Part shown: positions 6,816-14,033 of the stretch, piece after piece | Position numbering within the stretch: position 1 is the first letter of the stretch | Layout: the number at the start of each line of letters is the position of its first letter | Assembly: GCA_051646185.1 (NCBI GenBank) | Contig: JBOFCS010000201.1 | Coordinates: 1 to 14,694, forward strand | From: JBOFCS01 sp051646185 | GTDB lineage: Bacteria; Actinomycetota; Actinomycetes; Mycobacteriales; Mycobacteriaceae | Length of the DNA stretch: 14,694 nt | Direction: 5' to 3' | The notes under the pieces: generated by a model | Databases searched by the model: none | The model's input: only the letters and a program-made list of their open reading frames with translations | What the model was told of the DNA's origin: nothing | Position numbers and translations under genes: made by a program

Positions 6816-7565
6816 ATGCGAATACCTATCCAAGCCTTGTGGCGATTTTCGGTGCCTTTAGTGTGTTTGTTGGCAGGTATTTTACTTGCTACAACACGAG
6901 AAGTTTCTCATGGTAATGAGTTACGTCGTGGAGATTCAGCTCGACTTCCTGATTTGGTACGTGAGGCAGAGTTTGGCTCAGCGCAGGCGGAAGGTCGGCG
7001 TAATGATCTCATTAACCAGGTAGATCGCGCACAAACGCTTGCCGCGGGAACCGATAGTAGAGTTGCTCAAGCAATGATTGAATCAAAAACTCTTTTTATC
7101 GAAGCAGGATTAACGGAAGTTCGTGGGGCAGGGGTAACTATTACTCTTACCGATGCTCCACGCGACGTTGATGGCAAATTTCCGGCGGATGCTTCGCCAG
7201 ATGATCTAGTAGTGCACCAACAAGATGTCCAAAGTGTGTTAAATGCCTTATGGGCTGGAGGTGCCGAAGCGATACAGCTTCAAGACCAACGTATTACTAC
7301 GGGTTCAGCCCCACGTTGTGTAGGTAACACATTGTTACTTAATGGTCGGACTTATAGCCCGCCGTATGTGCTTAAGGCGATAGGTGATTCAGCAAAACTA
7401 GAGGCGGCTCTCGAGCGAGAACCCGGAGTCAAAGTTTATCGCCAGTACGTAACAAGATTTGGTCTTGGTTACAGTCAAACCAGGAGTAATTATCTAACGG
7501 TTTTGGCTAATTCGCAAACACCTAAAACCCGCTATGCCTCGGTATTGGTACAGGACTCACCTTAA
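6816..7565 (+). CDS. DUF881-family membrane-anchored protein (Rv0012 type)
   Basis: A 249-residue protein with one N-terminal TM helix (about 10-26, in WRFSVPLVCLLAGILLA), so the rest should be extracytoplasmic. A polar, probably coiled-coil stretch follows (about 45-75), then the DUF881 domain: ADASPDDLVVHQQDVQSVLN, LWAGGAEAIQLQDQRI, RCVGNTLLLNGRTYSPPYV and VTRFGLGY. Several of these stretches are close to the mycobacterial protein at the same locus. The family is found beside division genes and resembles YlxW/YlxX of Bacillus; no biochemical activity is established. The gene is divergent from crgA across a 193-bp gap and is followed 75 bp later by the amidotransferase. Confidence 0.92.
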   Translation: MRIPIQALWRFSVPLVCLLAGILLATTREVSHGNELRRGDSARLPDLVREAEFGSAQAEGRRNDLINQVDRAQTLAAGTDSRVAQAMIESKTLFIEAGLTEVRGAGVTITLTDAPRDVDGKFPADASPDDLVVHQQDVQSVLNALWAGGAEAIQLQDQRITTGSAPRCVGNTLLLNGRTYSPPYVLKAIGDSAKLEAALEREPGVKVYRQYVTRFGLGYSQTRSNYLTVLANSQTPKTRYASVLVQDSP

Positions 7566-7640
7566 GTCAGGAACACAGGTGATTTCAGCTTTTCTTCACA
7601 GTTATCGCTGTCCAGTTTAGCTGGCAGGTATTCTTCTTGC

Positions 7641-8297
7641 ATGCGCATCCTTGTTGTGGACAACTACGACAGTTTTGTTTTTAATCTGGTCCAGTACTTG
7701 GGTCAACTGGGGGTTACTGCTGACGTATGGCGAAACGATGACGCACGGTTAAGTGAACTTTCGGAGGTCGTTAATGACTATCAGGGTGTGCTATTGAGCC
7801 CGGGGCCAGGTACTCCTCAGCGGGCTGGGGCTACGATGGGCCTGGTTACCGCTTGCGCTGCGGCGGTGACCCCGGTTTTAGGTGTTTGTCTTGGGCATCA
7901 AGCAATCGGTGCGGCGTTTGGGGCTACAGTTGAGCGAGCTCCAGAGCTTTTACATGGGAAAACAAGTATTGTTCATCATAGTAATGTTGGTGTATTACAA
8001 GGACTTCCAGATCCTTTTACGGCAACGCGATATCACTCATTGACGGTACGTGAAGATACAATTCCAACTGAGCTGGAGGTAACTGCACGTACTGAAAGTG
8101 GAGTTGTTATGGCTATGCGGCACAAATTGTTACCTATACACGGAGTGCAGTTTCACCCAGAATCGGTATTGACTGAGGGTGGACATCGGATGCTGGCTAA
8201 TTGGTTGAAAATTTGTGGCGGGAATTCCGATGAAGCTCTAGTGTCACGACTTGAGGCTGAAGTTGCTGAAGCTTTAGGCGAAGCATTAGCAAACTAG
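7641..8297 (+). CDS. trpG: class I glutamine amidotransferase, anthranilate/aminodeoxychorismate synthase component II
   Basis: A 218-residue glutaminase subunit that releases ammonia from glutamine for a chorismate-binding partner, to make anthranilate (TrpE) or aminodeoxychorismate (PabB). The hallmarks are VDNYDSFVFNLVQYLG at the N-terminus, the oxyanion motif LSPGPGTP at 52-59, the nucleophile Cys83 in GVCLGHQAIG, and the His172/Glu174 pair in GVQFHPES. The length is normal, with a short Ala/Glu-rich extension. The partner subunit is not in the window, so TrpG versus PabA cannot be decided; the same-position mycobacterial gene (Rv0013) is called trpG. The SD is weak. A small stem (CCAG-TTTAG-CTGG, 7612-7624) lies in the 75-bp leader. 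It converges with the espR-like gene 13 bp away. Confidence 0.92.
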   Translation: MRILVVDNYDSFVFNLVQYLGQLGVTADVWRNDDARLSELSEVVNDYQGVLLSPGPGTPQRAGATMGLVTACAAAVTPVLGVCLGHQAIGAAFGATVERAPELLHGKTSIVHHSNVGVLQGLPDPFTATRYHSLTVREDTIPTELEVTARTESGVVMAMRHKLLPIHGVQFHPESVLTEGGHRMLANWLKICGGNSDEALVSRLEAEVAEALGEALAN

Positions 8298-8310
8298 CAG
8301 TATTAGGTCC

Positions 8311-8718
8311 TCAATTTGTGGTTAACTCCAACCCTTCCTGTATCCGATACCGATCGAGTTCGAGGATAATTTTTTGTTGAGCCGCTGAGGAGAGTCCTAT
8401 GGTGCGTTTGACAATTCTTTGAATTGTTTTATTTCGCATTTGGTCTAGCCAATATAGTTCGGTATCAAGTTCATGTGCATAGTCGTCATTGGTAAAGTAT
8501 GCGATTTCGATACGGAAAAAACCGGCCAACGCCCGCATGGTTTCATAAGAGGGATTATCCCTACTGCCAGAACGTAATTGCGAAAGGTAGGGAGGGGATA
8601 TTTTAATCCCTTCAGCGCGTAAAGCCGTGATGACCTCAGCGGAAGAATGTGGGCCACGATCAGGTGGATAGACAGTTGCAAATAATTTATTGAGTCGCTC
8701 GGCAAAGGTAGCTGACAT
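8311..8718 (-). CDS. espR: EspR-type DNA-binding regulator
   Basis: A 135-residue protein that closely follows M. tuberculosis EspR (132 aa), a dimeric nucleoid-associated activator of ESX-1 genes. Conserved stretches are FAERLNKLFATVYPPDRGPH (5-24), SAEVITALRAEGIKISPPYL (26-45), the recognition-helix region LSQLRSGSRDNPS (45-57), ALAGFFRI and AYFTNDDY (63-80), and the C-terminal dimerisation part with GLSSAAQQKI (108-117). The ATG at 8718 begins MSATFAERL as in EspR and has GGAG 9 nt upstream; the in-frame extension to 8784 would run through the promoter below. In mycobacteria espR lies elsewhere, on the other side of the origin, so its place beside pknB is a lineage difference. Its targets here are unknown. 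Confidence 0.9.
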   Translation of the reverse strand: MSATFAERLNKLFATVYPPDRGPHSSAEVITALRAEGIKISPPYLSQLRSGSRDNPSYETMRALAGFFRIEIAYFTNDDYAHELDTELYWLDQMRNKTIQRIVKRTIGLSSAAQQKIILELDRYRIQEGLELTTN

Positions 8719-8769
8719 GGTGGTTATCTCCGGTGTTCGTATCAAGATAAACTTTATGTGTTTGCTAGC

Positions 8770-8798
8770 AGTATAGCGAGACAACCATAAAGTACCAA
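8770..8798 (-). promoter_or_regulatory. predicted promoter of the espR-like gene
   Basis: On the minus strand, TTGGTA (8798-8793, 4 of 6 to the -35 consensus) and TATACT (8775-8770, 5 of 6 to the -10) are separated by exactly 17 bp, with the -10 about 50 bp before the start codon. An 8-bp inverted repeat (ACTTTATG at 8751-8758 with CATAAAGT at 8786-8793) brackets the -10 and the expected start site, which suggests a repression or autoregulation site. Confidence 0.5.
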
Positions 8799-9186
8799 GA
8801 GATAGGGTTCTAATATGCCTATTTCACAGTAATTTTTGGTCGAGACTCAGTTTATTCGAACAATATTTAAAAGTTTTGATTAGAAGGGACACCATCTTCC
8901 ATTAGCTGATCTAGCTGCCAGAAACTTTGGTACCGTTAAAAGTAATGGATTTTTCAACTATCCAAAATGGAACCCGCCATCAAAATTTTGTTTTTTCTCG
9001 GTACGGAAATAGGTTATGAGTAACTGGGAGATAAGCAGATAAATAAATCTTGCGTAAGATTTGCTGATGTGGTTCTATAGTTTGACGTAATGTTACGGTC
9101 AATTATTTAACTATTGTTGAACGTGGTGTCAACTTTGGTGCTCGACTTTCCAGATAAGTGCCCCATGGCAGATCTGCAGTTGAGGG

Positions 9187-9218
9187 GTTTCGCCCCGGTG
9201 ATACCACCGGGGCGAAAC
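9187..9218 (-). terminator. strong stem-loop terminator of the rodA-pbpA-pknA-pknB operon
   Basis: GTTTCGCCCCGGTG (9187-9200) and CACCGGGGCGAAAC (9205-9218) form a perfect 14-bp stem with a 4-nt loop, 14 bp after the pknB stop. There is no T-run on either side, as is frequent for actinobacterial terminators. Confidence 0.8.
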
Positions 9219-9232
9219 GCAGCTGTTCTAGA

Positions 9233-11146
9233 TTAAATACCAAGCCTGCCAATGCCTAAAGTAACTTGAGCATTCTTATCTACGGCTGATCCAACAGGTT
9301 GCCCTTGGGACACAACAACACCTACCCGAGTTGTATCAACACCCACCGGGACGTTCGTTGTCTGGGGTATGGTTCCCGTCCAACCGGCCGACTTAAGCGC
9401 TGCTATGGCAGTTTGCAAATTCATATTCGTCAGATCAGGCATAGTGAATTGATTGCCCTTTGATACTAAAATAGTTACTTGAGTGTCAACGGTAACAGTG
9501 GTACCTCCGACCGGATCGGTGGATATGACCTGCCCGATGGGTTGTACTGCATCAACTTCACGGATGTCTACCGACTTAAATCCAGCGCCAAGAATATTTC
9601 CTCGGGCAACTTCAACGTTTTGTCCTGCAACGTCCGGCATCCGAACCTCCGCTGGACCGGTGCCAACGGTAAGAGTGATGGGTGCAGTAATTGCAGCAAG
9701 GGTATTCGCTGCTGGGAATTGGGTGGAAATTTTATCCTTAAGATTGGCTTCTGAGGATGCTTTACTTGCAGGGAGTATGTTGGTGAACCCGAGTGCTTTT
9801 AGTTTGGACTTTGCCGCCTCATAACTCAATCCAGTGAGATCTGGGATGGTTATGGCTTGGGGTCCGGTAGAAACTTCGACAGTCACATCGCTGCCTTCTG
9901 GTGTAGAGACCCCAGCTCCAGGGATAGTTCTTACTACTGAACCGCTGGCCACAATGTTATCGGAAACCTGTTTCTGCTTGGGTTCAAATCCTAGTTTTTG
10001 AAGCTCAATTATTGCTTCATTTGCAGTTTTGCCGGCAACGTCTGGGATCGATACATCCTTGGTCCGTGATCCGCCAAAATAGTTGATAGCAAAAGTGACA
10101 ACGAGGGCTAAGAGCGCAATGCCAATAATTGATCCCAGCACCATAGCTATTTTATTTCGCTGGGGTTCATCCTCAGTGTCTGATTCCACCAGCGATCGGG
10201 GGCGTTCAGTAGTTCCGCGGTGCCGACCATTGCGGGAAGACGTGGCTGCTGATCCGAGTAGTGTGGTCCGGTCTTCTTCGGTCATCACAGTTGGTGCGCT
10301 AGGACGTTGACCGCTCAGTACGCGAACGATATCAGCCCGCATTTCGGCCGCGCTTTGATAACGATTTGCCGGATTTTTACTCATAGCTTTAAGGACAACA
10401 GAATCCAGTTCACGAGGAATCCCACTGTGTACTAATGAGGGAGGTCGAGGATCTTCTCGCACATGCTGATATGCGACAGCCACCGGTGAATCTCCAGTAA
10501 ACGGGGGTTCGCCGGTAAGTATTTCAAAGAGCACACATCCGAGCGAGTACACATCAGAACGAGCATCCACCTGTTCACCACGAGCTTGTTCCGGCGAAAG
10601 GTATTGTGCAGTACCGATTACAGCAGCGGTCTGAGTCATGGTACTTGAAGTGTCAGAAAGTGCGCGCGCGATACCAAAGTCCATGACCTTAACGGCCCCG
10701 GTTTTGTTGAGCATGATGTTCGCTGGCTTTACGTCGCGGTGCACTATTCCATTGCGATGACTGAAATCAAGTGCAGCACAGACGTCAGCAATTATTTCCA
10801 TGGCACGCCGCGGAGTGAGCGGACCATCGGAGCGGACTAAGTCACGCAGAGTCACCCCTTCGACGTACTCCATCACGATATACGGCAGTGGTCCAGCGTC
10901 AGTTGTGGCTTCCCCAGTATCGTAAATAGCAACAATGGCAGGATGATTGAGTGCAGCGGCATTCTGCGCTTCCCGTCTAAAGCGCAGATAAAAGCTTGGA
11001 TCGCGGGCCAGATCAGCACGAAGCACTTTAATTGCAACTTCGCGGCTCAGTCTTTCATCTCGAGCTAGATGTACCTCGGACATGCCACCAAATCCCAGTG
11101 TTTCACCGAGCAGGTAACGGTCTGAAAGGTGCCGTGGAGTAGTCAT
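9233..11146 (-). CDS. pknB: transmembrane Ser/Thr kinase PknB with four PASTA domains
   Basis: A 637-residue kinase that senses cell wall fragments outside and phosphorylates cell wall and division proteins inside. The kinase domain spans 1-280: glycine loop LGFGGMSEV (17-25), ATP lysine Lys40, catalytic Asp138 in HRDVKPAN, DFG at 156-158, and activation-loop Thr171 and Thr173 in TQTAAVIGTAQYLSPE. This numbering is identical to M. tuberculosis PknB. A juxtamembrane linker rich in Arg, Ser and Glu leads to a TM helix at about 333-355. Four PASTA repeats follow, each starting near a (I/M)PD motif: 364-430, 431-499, 500-566 and 567-637. It is the last gene of the operon. Its ATG overlaps the pknA stop (ATGA, 11143-11146), so its translation is coupled to pknA. 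The terminator lies just downstream. Confidence 0.97.
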   Translation of the reverse strand: MTTPRHLSDRYLLGETLGFGGMSEVHLARDERLSREVAIKVLRADLARDPSFYLRFRREAQNAAALNHPAIVAIYDTGEATTDAGPLPYIVMEYVEGVTLRDLVRSDGPLTPRRAMEIIADVCAALDFSHRNGIVHRDVKPANIMLNKTGAVKVMDFGIARALSDTSSTMTQTAAVIGTAQYLSPEQARGEQVDARSDVYSLGCVLFEILTGEPPFTGDSPVAVAYQHVREDPRPPSLVHSGIPRELDSVVLKAMSKNPANRYQSAAEMRADIVRVLSGQRPSAPTVMTEEDRTTLLGSAATSSRNGRHRGTTERPRSLVESDTEDEPQRNKIAMVLGSIIGIALLALVVTFAINYFGGSRTKDVSIPDVAGKTANEAIIELQKLGFEPKQKQVSDNIVASGSVVRTIPGAGVSTPEGSDVTVEVSTGPQAITIPDLTGLSYEAAKSKLKALGFTNILPASKASSEANLKDKISTQFPAANTLAAITAPITLTVGTGPAEVRMPDVAGQNVEVARGNILGAGFKSVDIREVDAVQPIGQVISTDPVGGTTVTVDTQVTILVSKGNQFTMPDLTNMNLQTAIAALKSAGWTGTIPQTTNVPVGVDTTRVGVVVSQGQPVGSAVDKNAQVTLGIGRLGI

Positions 11147-12567
11147 CGTCCTGCTGTCCCATTCTTGGAATTGCTCAGTAGTAAGCCCAGTTGACCAGTT
11201 ATTACTCGATCTTGAGCACCAAAACTCAGTCCTGTGAGACTAGTGCTAGAACTACTCACTGTTGGGGACAGAGAAGTGCTAGACGTGCTGGTTGTGGTGC
11301 TGCTAGTCGTAGCGCTGGTTGTGGTGCTGCTAGTGGTAGTGCTGCTGGTGGTAGTGCTGCTCGGCGAGGTTGTCGTGGTCGACGGGGTGGTCGTCATTGT
11401 GGTGCTGCTAGTCGTAGCGCTGGTTGTGGTGCTGCTAGTGGTTGTGCTGCGGCTTGTGGTTGGCATTGTGGTTTGTTTGGGGGTGGTTGGGGCAAACGGA
11501 GTTTTACTACCAGAATCCTTATTTCCAGAGCTAAACAACAATACCGTAATGAGTACAAGAAGCACTAGCAAAGCCCCACCAGCCCATGCCATGGCGTGGT
11601 GTTTGCCCACCTTCTTCTCAGCTTCGGTGGGCAAGTATGGGGCGGAGTTGCGTGCCGGTGGCAGGATTTGGGTAGCAGTAGGAACCACAGTAGGAGATTT
11701 AACCTGCCCAAATGTGCGTGGCTGCGGTGGTCGTTGACCTGCCTTTACTGCCGCCACTGCATCAGCAAATTCTCCCCCATTTGCGTATCGGTGGCTTGGG
11801 TCCTTAGTCAAAGCCAGTTCAATGAGTTCACGTACTTGCTCAGGTAGTTCGGCAGATAACGGAGCTGGTTGCTCTTGAATGTGTTTCATTGCAACGGTAA
11901 GTGCGCCATCTCCAATAAAAGGCCGCTGACCTGAAATTGCTTCGTAACCAACAACTCCCAGTGAATATACATCACTTGCAGCAGTTGCATCATGGCCGAG
12001 TGCTTGTTCCGGCGCGATGTACTGTGCTGTTCCCATCACCATGCCAGTTCTTGTTACTGGAACGGAGTCAATAACCTTCGCTATCCCAAAATCGGTAATT
12101 TTTACTTGTCCACGAGGGGTGATCAGGATATTTCCGGGTTTAACATCGCGGTGTACCAGCCCGGCGGAATGGGCAACTTGCAGTGCTCGTCCGGTTTGCT
12201 CAAGCATATCTAGTGCATTCTTTAGTGAAAGTCGACCAACTCGAGCGAGTACAGCGTTAAGAGGCTCCCCGTTTACTAGCTCCATCACAAGGTAGGCGGT
12301 GGTTCCGGCGGTATCGGCGCCAGTTTCGCCATAGTCATAAACACTTGCAATACCCGGATGGTTTAACTGGGCGGTGGTACGAGCCTCAATTCGAAAGCGT
12401 TCCAAAAACTCAGAATCCGAAGAAAACTCAGGCTTAAGTACTTTTATCGCAACATGACGGCCAAGTCGGTTATCTGTAGCTTCCCAGACTTGTCCCATCC
12501 CGCCAGTGGCAATGAGATGTTGTAATCGATAACGGTCAGCCAGGATGGCACCACTAGTGAGGCTCAT
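11143..12567 (-). CDS. pknA: transmembrane Ser/Thr kinase PknA with Thr/Ser-rich tail
   Basis: A 474-residue kinase that in related bacteria controls cell shape and division and activates PknB. The glycine loop is ATGGMGQVW (20-28). Lys42 is the ATP lysine, Asp141 lies in HRDVKPGN, DFG is at 159-161, and Thr172/Thr174 are the activation-loop sites (TRTGMVMGTAQYIAPE). A Pro-containing linker (about 280-320) leads to a TM helix at about 327-348. The outside part has no PASTA domain. It is an almost pure Thr/Ser tract (about 361-445) encoded by imperfect trinucleotide-like repeats, including a 46-bp exact direct duplication, and ends in a less biased tail of about 30 residues. Such a tract may be O-mannosylated, which is inferred. 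The ATGs of pknA and pknB each overlap the preceding stop as ATGA. Confidence 0.95.
   Translation of the reverse strand: MSLTSGAILADRYRLQHLIATGGMGQVWEATDNRLGRHVAIKVLKPEFSSDSEFLERFRIEARTTAQLNHPGIASVYDYGETGADTAGTTAYLVMELVNGEPLNAVLARVGRLSLKNALDMLEQTGRALQVAHSAGLVHRDVKPGNILITPRGQVKITDFGIAKVIDSVPVTRTGMVMGTAQYIAPEQALGHDATAASDVYSLGVVGYEAISGQRPFIGDGALTVAMKHIQEQPAPLSAELPEQVRELIELALTKDPSHRYANGGEFADAVAAVKAGQRPPQPRTFGQVKSPTVVPTATQILPPARNSAPYLPTEAEKKVGKHHAMAWAGGALLVLLVLITVLLFSSGNKDSGSKTPFAPTTPKQTTMPTTSRSTTTSSTTTSATTSSTTMTTTPSTTTTSPSSTTTSSTTTSSTTTSATTSSTTTSTSSTSLSPTVSSSSTSLTGLSFGAQDRVITGQLGLLLSNSKNGTAGR
11292..11442. repeat. 46-bp direct repeat in the low-complexity tail of pknA
   Basis: Positions 11292-11337 and 11397-11442 are identical over 46 bp, with starts 105 bp apart (35 codons, so in frame). 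The sequence between and around them is made of related GTG/GTA/GCT-type triplets. Loss or gain of a unit would change the length of the PknA tail without a frameshift. Confidence 0.85.
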
Positions 12568-14033
12568 GGGTTGCCTCGCAGTGAAGCGGCAATAACTGCT
12601 CTACCAATTGGTGCAGCAACCGAACCTCCAGTAGCGGCCAATGCTCTATCGCCACCGTTTTCCACGATAACGGCAACTGCGATTTTGGCGTTGGAGGCCG
12701 GGGCAAACCCGATGTACCAGGCATGCGGTGGGGTATTGCGCGGATCTAATCCATGCTCTGCGGTACCGGTTTTTGAGGCAATTTGTAGACCGGCGATGGA
12801 CCCACTATTAACCGTGTTATTTTCCGAAGCAGTCATCAAAGCTGTTAATTTTGAGGCAACTTCAGCAGTGACCGCTTGTCCTAAAGGGGTTGGTTGAGTA
12901 GTCGATAAGTTAGTGAGGTCGGGTCCTTGCAGGTTATTGATCAAATAAGGCTTCATCCGCATCCCACCATTGGCAATAGTTGCGGCAATTACGGCATTCT
13001 GCAGGGGAGTCAGAGCAACATTAAGTTGCCCGATGCTACTTTGGCCTATGGCTGCATCATCAGTAAGCGCGCCAACAGTGGAACCCACTAGCGGTAGTGG
13101 GATCTTTGAGGGTTCTGAGTCAATACCAAAGGCGGCAGCAGTGTCTTTGATGGACTGTGCTCCAGCTTTTATACCTAACTCAACAAATGCAGTATTGCAG
13201 GACCGGGCAAATGCTTCCGTGAGTGAGACAGTTGGTTCGTTACCGCAGTTTGTCCCATTGTAATTTTCAAGTGTTGTGGTGGTTCCTGGCAGCTGTATGC
13301 GTGGCGCAGCTGTCAACTGGTCTGTTACTCGGGAACCGCTGGAAAGTGCAGCTGCTGCAGTAATGACTTTGAATGTTGAACCAGGCGGATAAGTTTGGGC
13401 AATAGCACGATTGAGCATCGGTTCGCCCGGATCATTTTGCAAGGCTTCCCAAGCATTGGTGCGAACTTCTGCATTATGGCTAGCCAAAGGGTTTGGGTCA
13501 TAGGAAGGAGTGCTCACCATGGCAAGAATTTTTCCGGTGGCAGGTTCTATGGCCACAACTGAGCCGGTATAGCCACGATCGAGTAGTTGATCGTAAGCAA
13601 CCTGTTGAAGAATAGGATCAATAGTTGTCTGAACGCTGCCACCACGGGGGTCTCGACCAGAAACCAGATCAATCAGGCGACGTCCAAAAAGAGTGTTATC
13701 GCTACCATTAAGAATAGAGTCTTCGGCACGTTCGATACCTGCACTGGAGTACTGGATTGAGTAGTAGCCAGTAATCGGGGCGTCGACAAATGGATTGGGA
13801 TATTGACGAAGAAACTTATACCGGTTATCAGTAGTTACCGACGACGCCATTACCTGACCACCGGCAGTTATTTGCCCGCGTTGACGCGAATATTCATCAA
13901 AGAGAACACGTTGATTACGGGGGTCAGCGCGGAGTGTGTCAGCTTTAAATATCTGGACGTAAGTGGCATTACCGAGTAATGCGATAACCATTAAAATGAC
14001 AGCGAGGGCGACACGGCGCAAAGGTGTATTCAT
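12564..14033 (-). CDS. pbpA: class B penicillin-binding protein PbpA (transpeptidase)
   Basis: A 489-residue peptidoglycan transpeptidase that crosslinks the strands made by its SEDS partner RodA. An N-terminal TM anchor lies at about 8-28 (VALAVILMVIALLGNATYVQ). A dimerisation/linker domain follows and then the penicillin-binding domain: SxxK with nucleophile Ser219 and Lys222 (PPGSTFKVI), SxN as Ser278-Cys279-Asn280, and KTG at 421-423 (KTGTAEHG). The length and order match mycobacterial PbpA, which is needed for division and is a kinase-regulated protein. Its start overlaps the rodA stop (ATGA, 14030-14033) and its stop overlaps the pknA start (ATGA, 12564-12567), so it should be made in ratio with both. 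Confidence 0.96.
   Translation of the reverse strand: MNTPLRRVALAVILMVIALLGNATYVQIFKADTLRADPRNQRVLFDEYSRQRGQITAGGQVMASSVTTDNRYKFLRQYPNPFVDAPITGYYSIQYSSAGIERAEDSILNGSDNTLFGRRLIDLVSGRDPRGGSVQTTIDPILQQVAYDQLLDRGYTGSVVAIEPATGKILAMVSTPSYDPNPLASHNAEVRTNAWEALQNDPGEPMLNRAIAQTYPPGSTFKVITAAAALSSGSRVTDQLTAAPRIQLPGTTTTLENYNGTNCGNEPTVSLTEAFARSCNTAFVELGIKAGAQSIKDTAAAFGIDSEPSKIPLPLVGSTVGALTDDAAIGQSSIGQLNVALTPLQNAVIAATIANGGMRMKPYLINNLQGPDLTNLSTTQPTPLGQAVTAEVASKLTALMTASENNTVNSGSIAGLQIASKTGTAEHGLDPRNTPPHAWYIGFAPASNAKIAVAVIVENGGDRALAATGGSVAAPIGRAVIAASLRGNP

Larger units (their letters stand above)
8719..9232. other. 514-bp gene-free AT-rich stretch with small palindromes
   Basis: No open frame of 60 codons exists here on either strand, and no tRNA-like fold is apparent. 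Its left end holds the espR leader and promoter and its right end the pknB terminator. In between are AAATCTT-GCGT-AAGATTT (9045-9062), a near-palindrome TTGACGTAA-TG-TTACGGTCAA (9082-9102, one unpaired base), GTTGA-N8-TCAAC (9116-9133), TGGAT-N9-ATCCA (8946-8964), and CAAAATTTTG followed by six T (8981-8996). It could hold regulator sites or a small RNA; nothing proves a gene. Confidence 0.6.

Noticed and set aside
8981..8996. Intrinsic terminator on the + strand
   Set aside because: The palindrome CAAAATTTTG has no loop and no known + strand gene reads into it. It is kept only as a possible small-RNA end.
11292..11442. CRISPR-like array
   Set aside because: The repeats lie in frame inside pknA, the spacing holds related sequence rather than unique spacers, and there are no cas genes.
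11234..11737. A + strand Val/Leu-rich open frame of 167 codons
   Set aside because: It is the antisense reading of the Thr/Ser repeat tract and TM region of pknA. Its hydrophobicity is a mirror effect of ACC/ACT/AGC codons.
12970..13263. + strand open frame of 97 codons within pbpA
   Set aside because: It is antisense to the transpeptidase domain, and its composition is explained by the PbpA codons.
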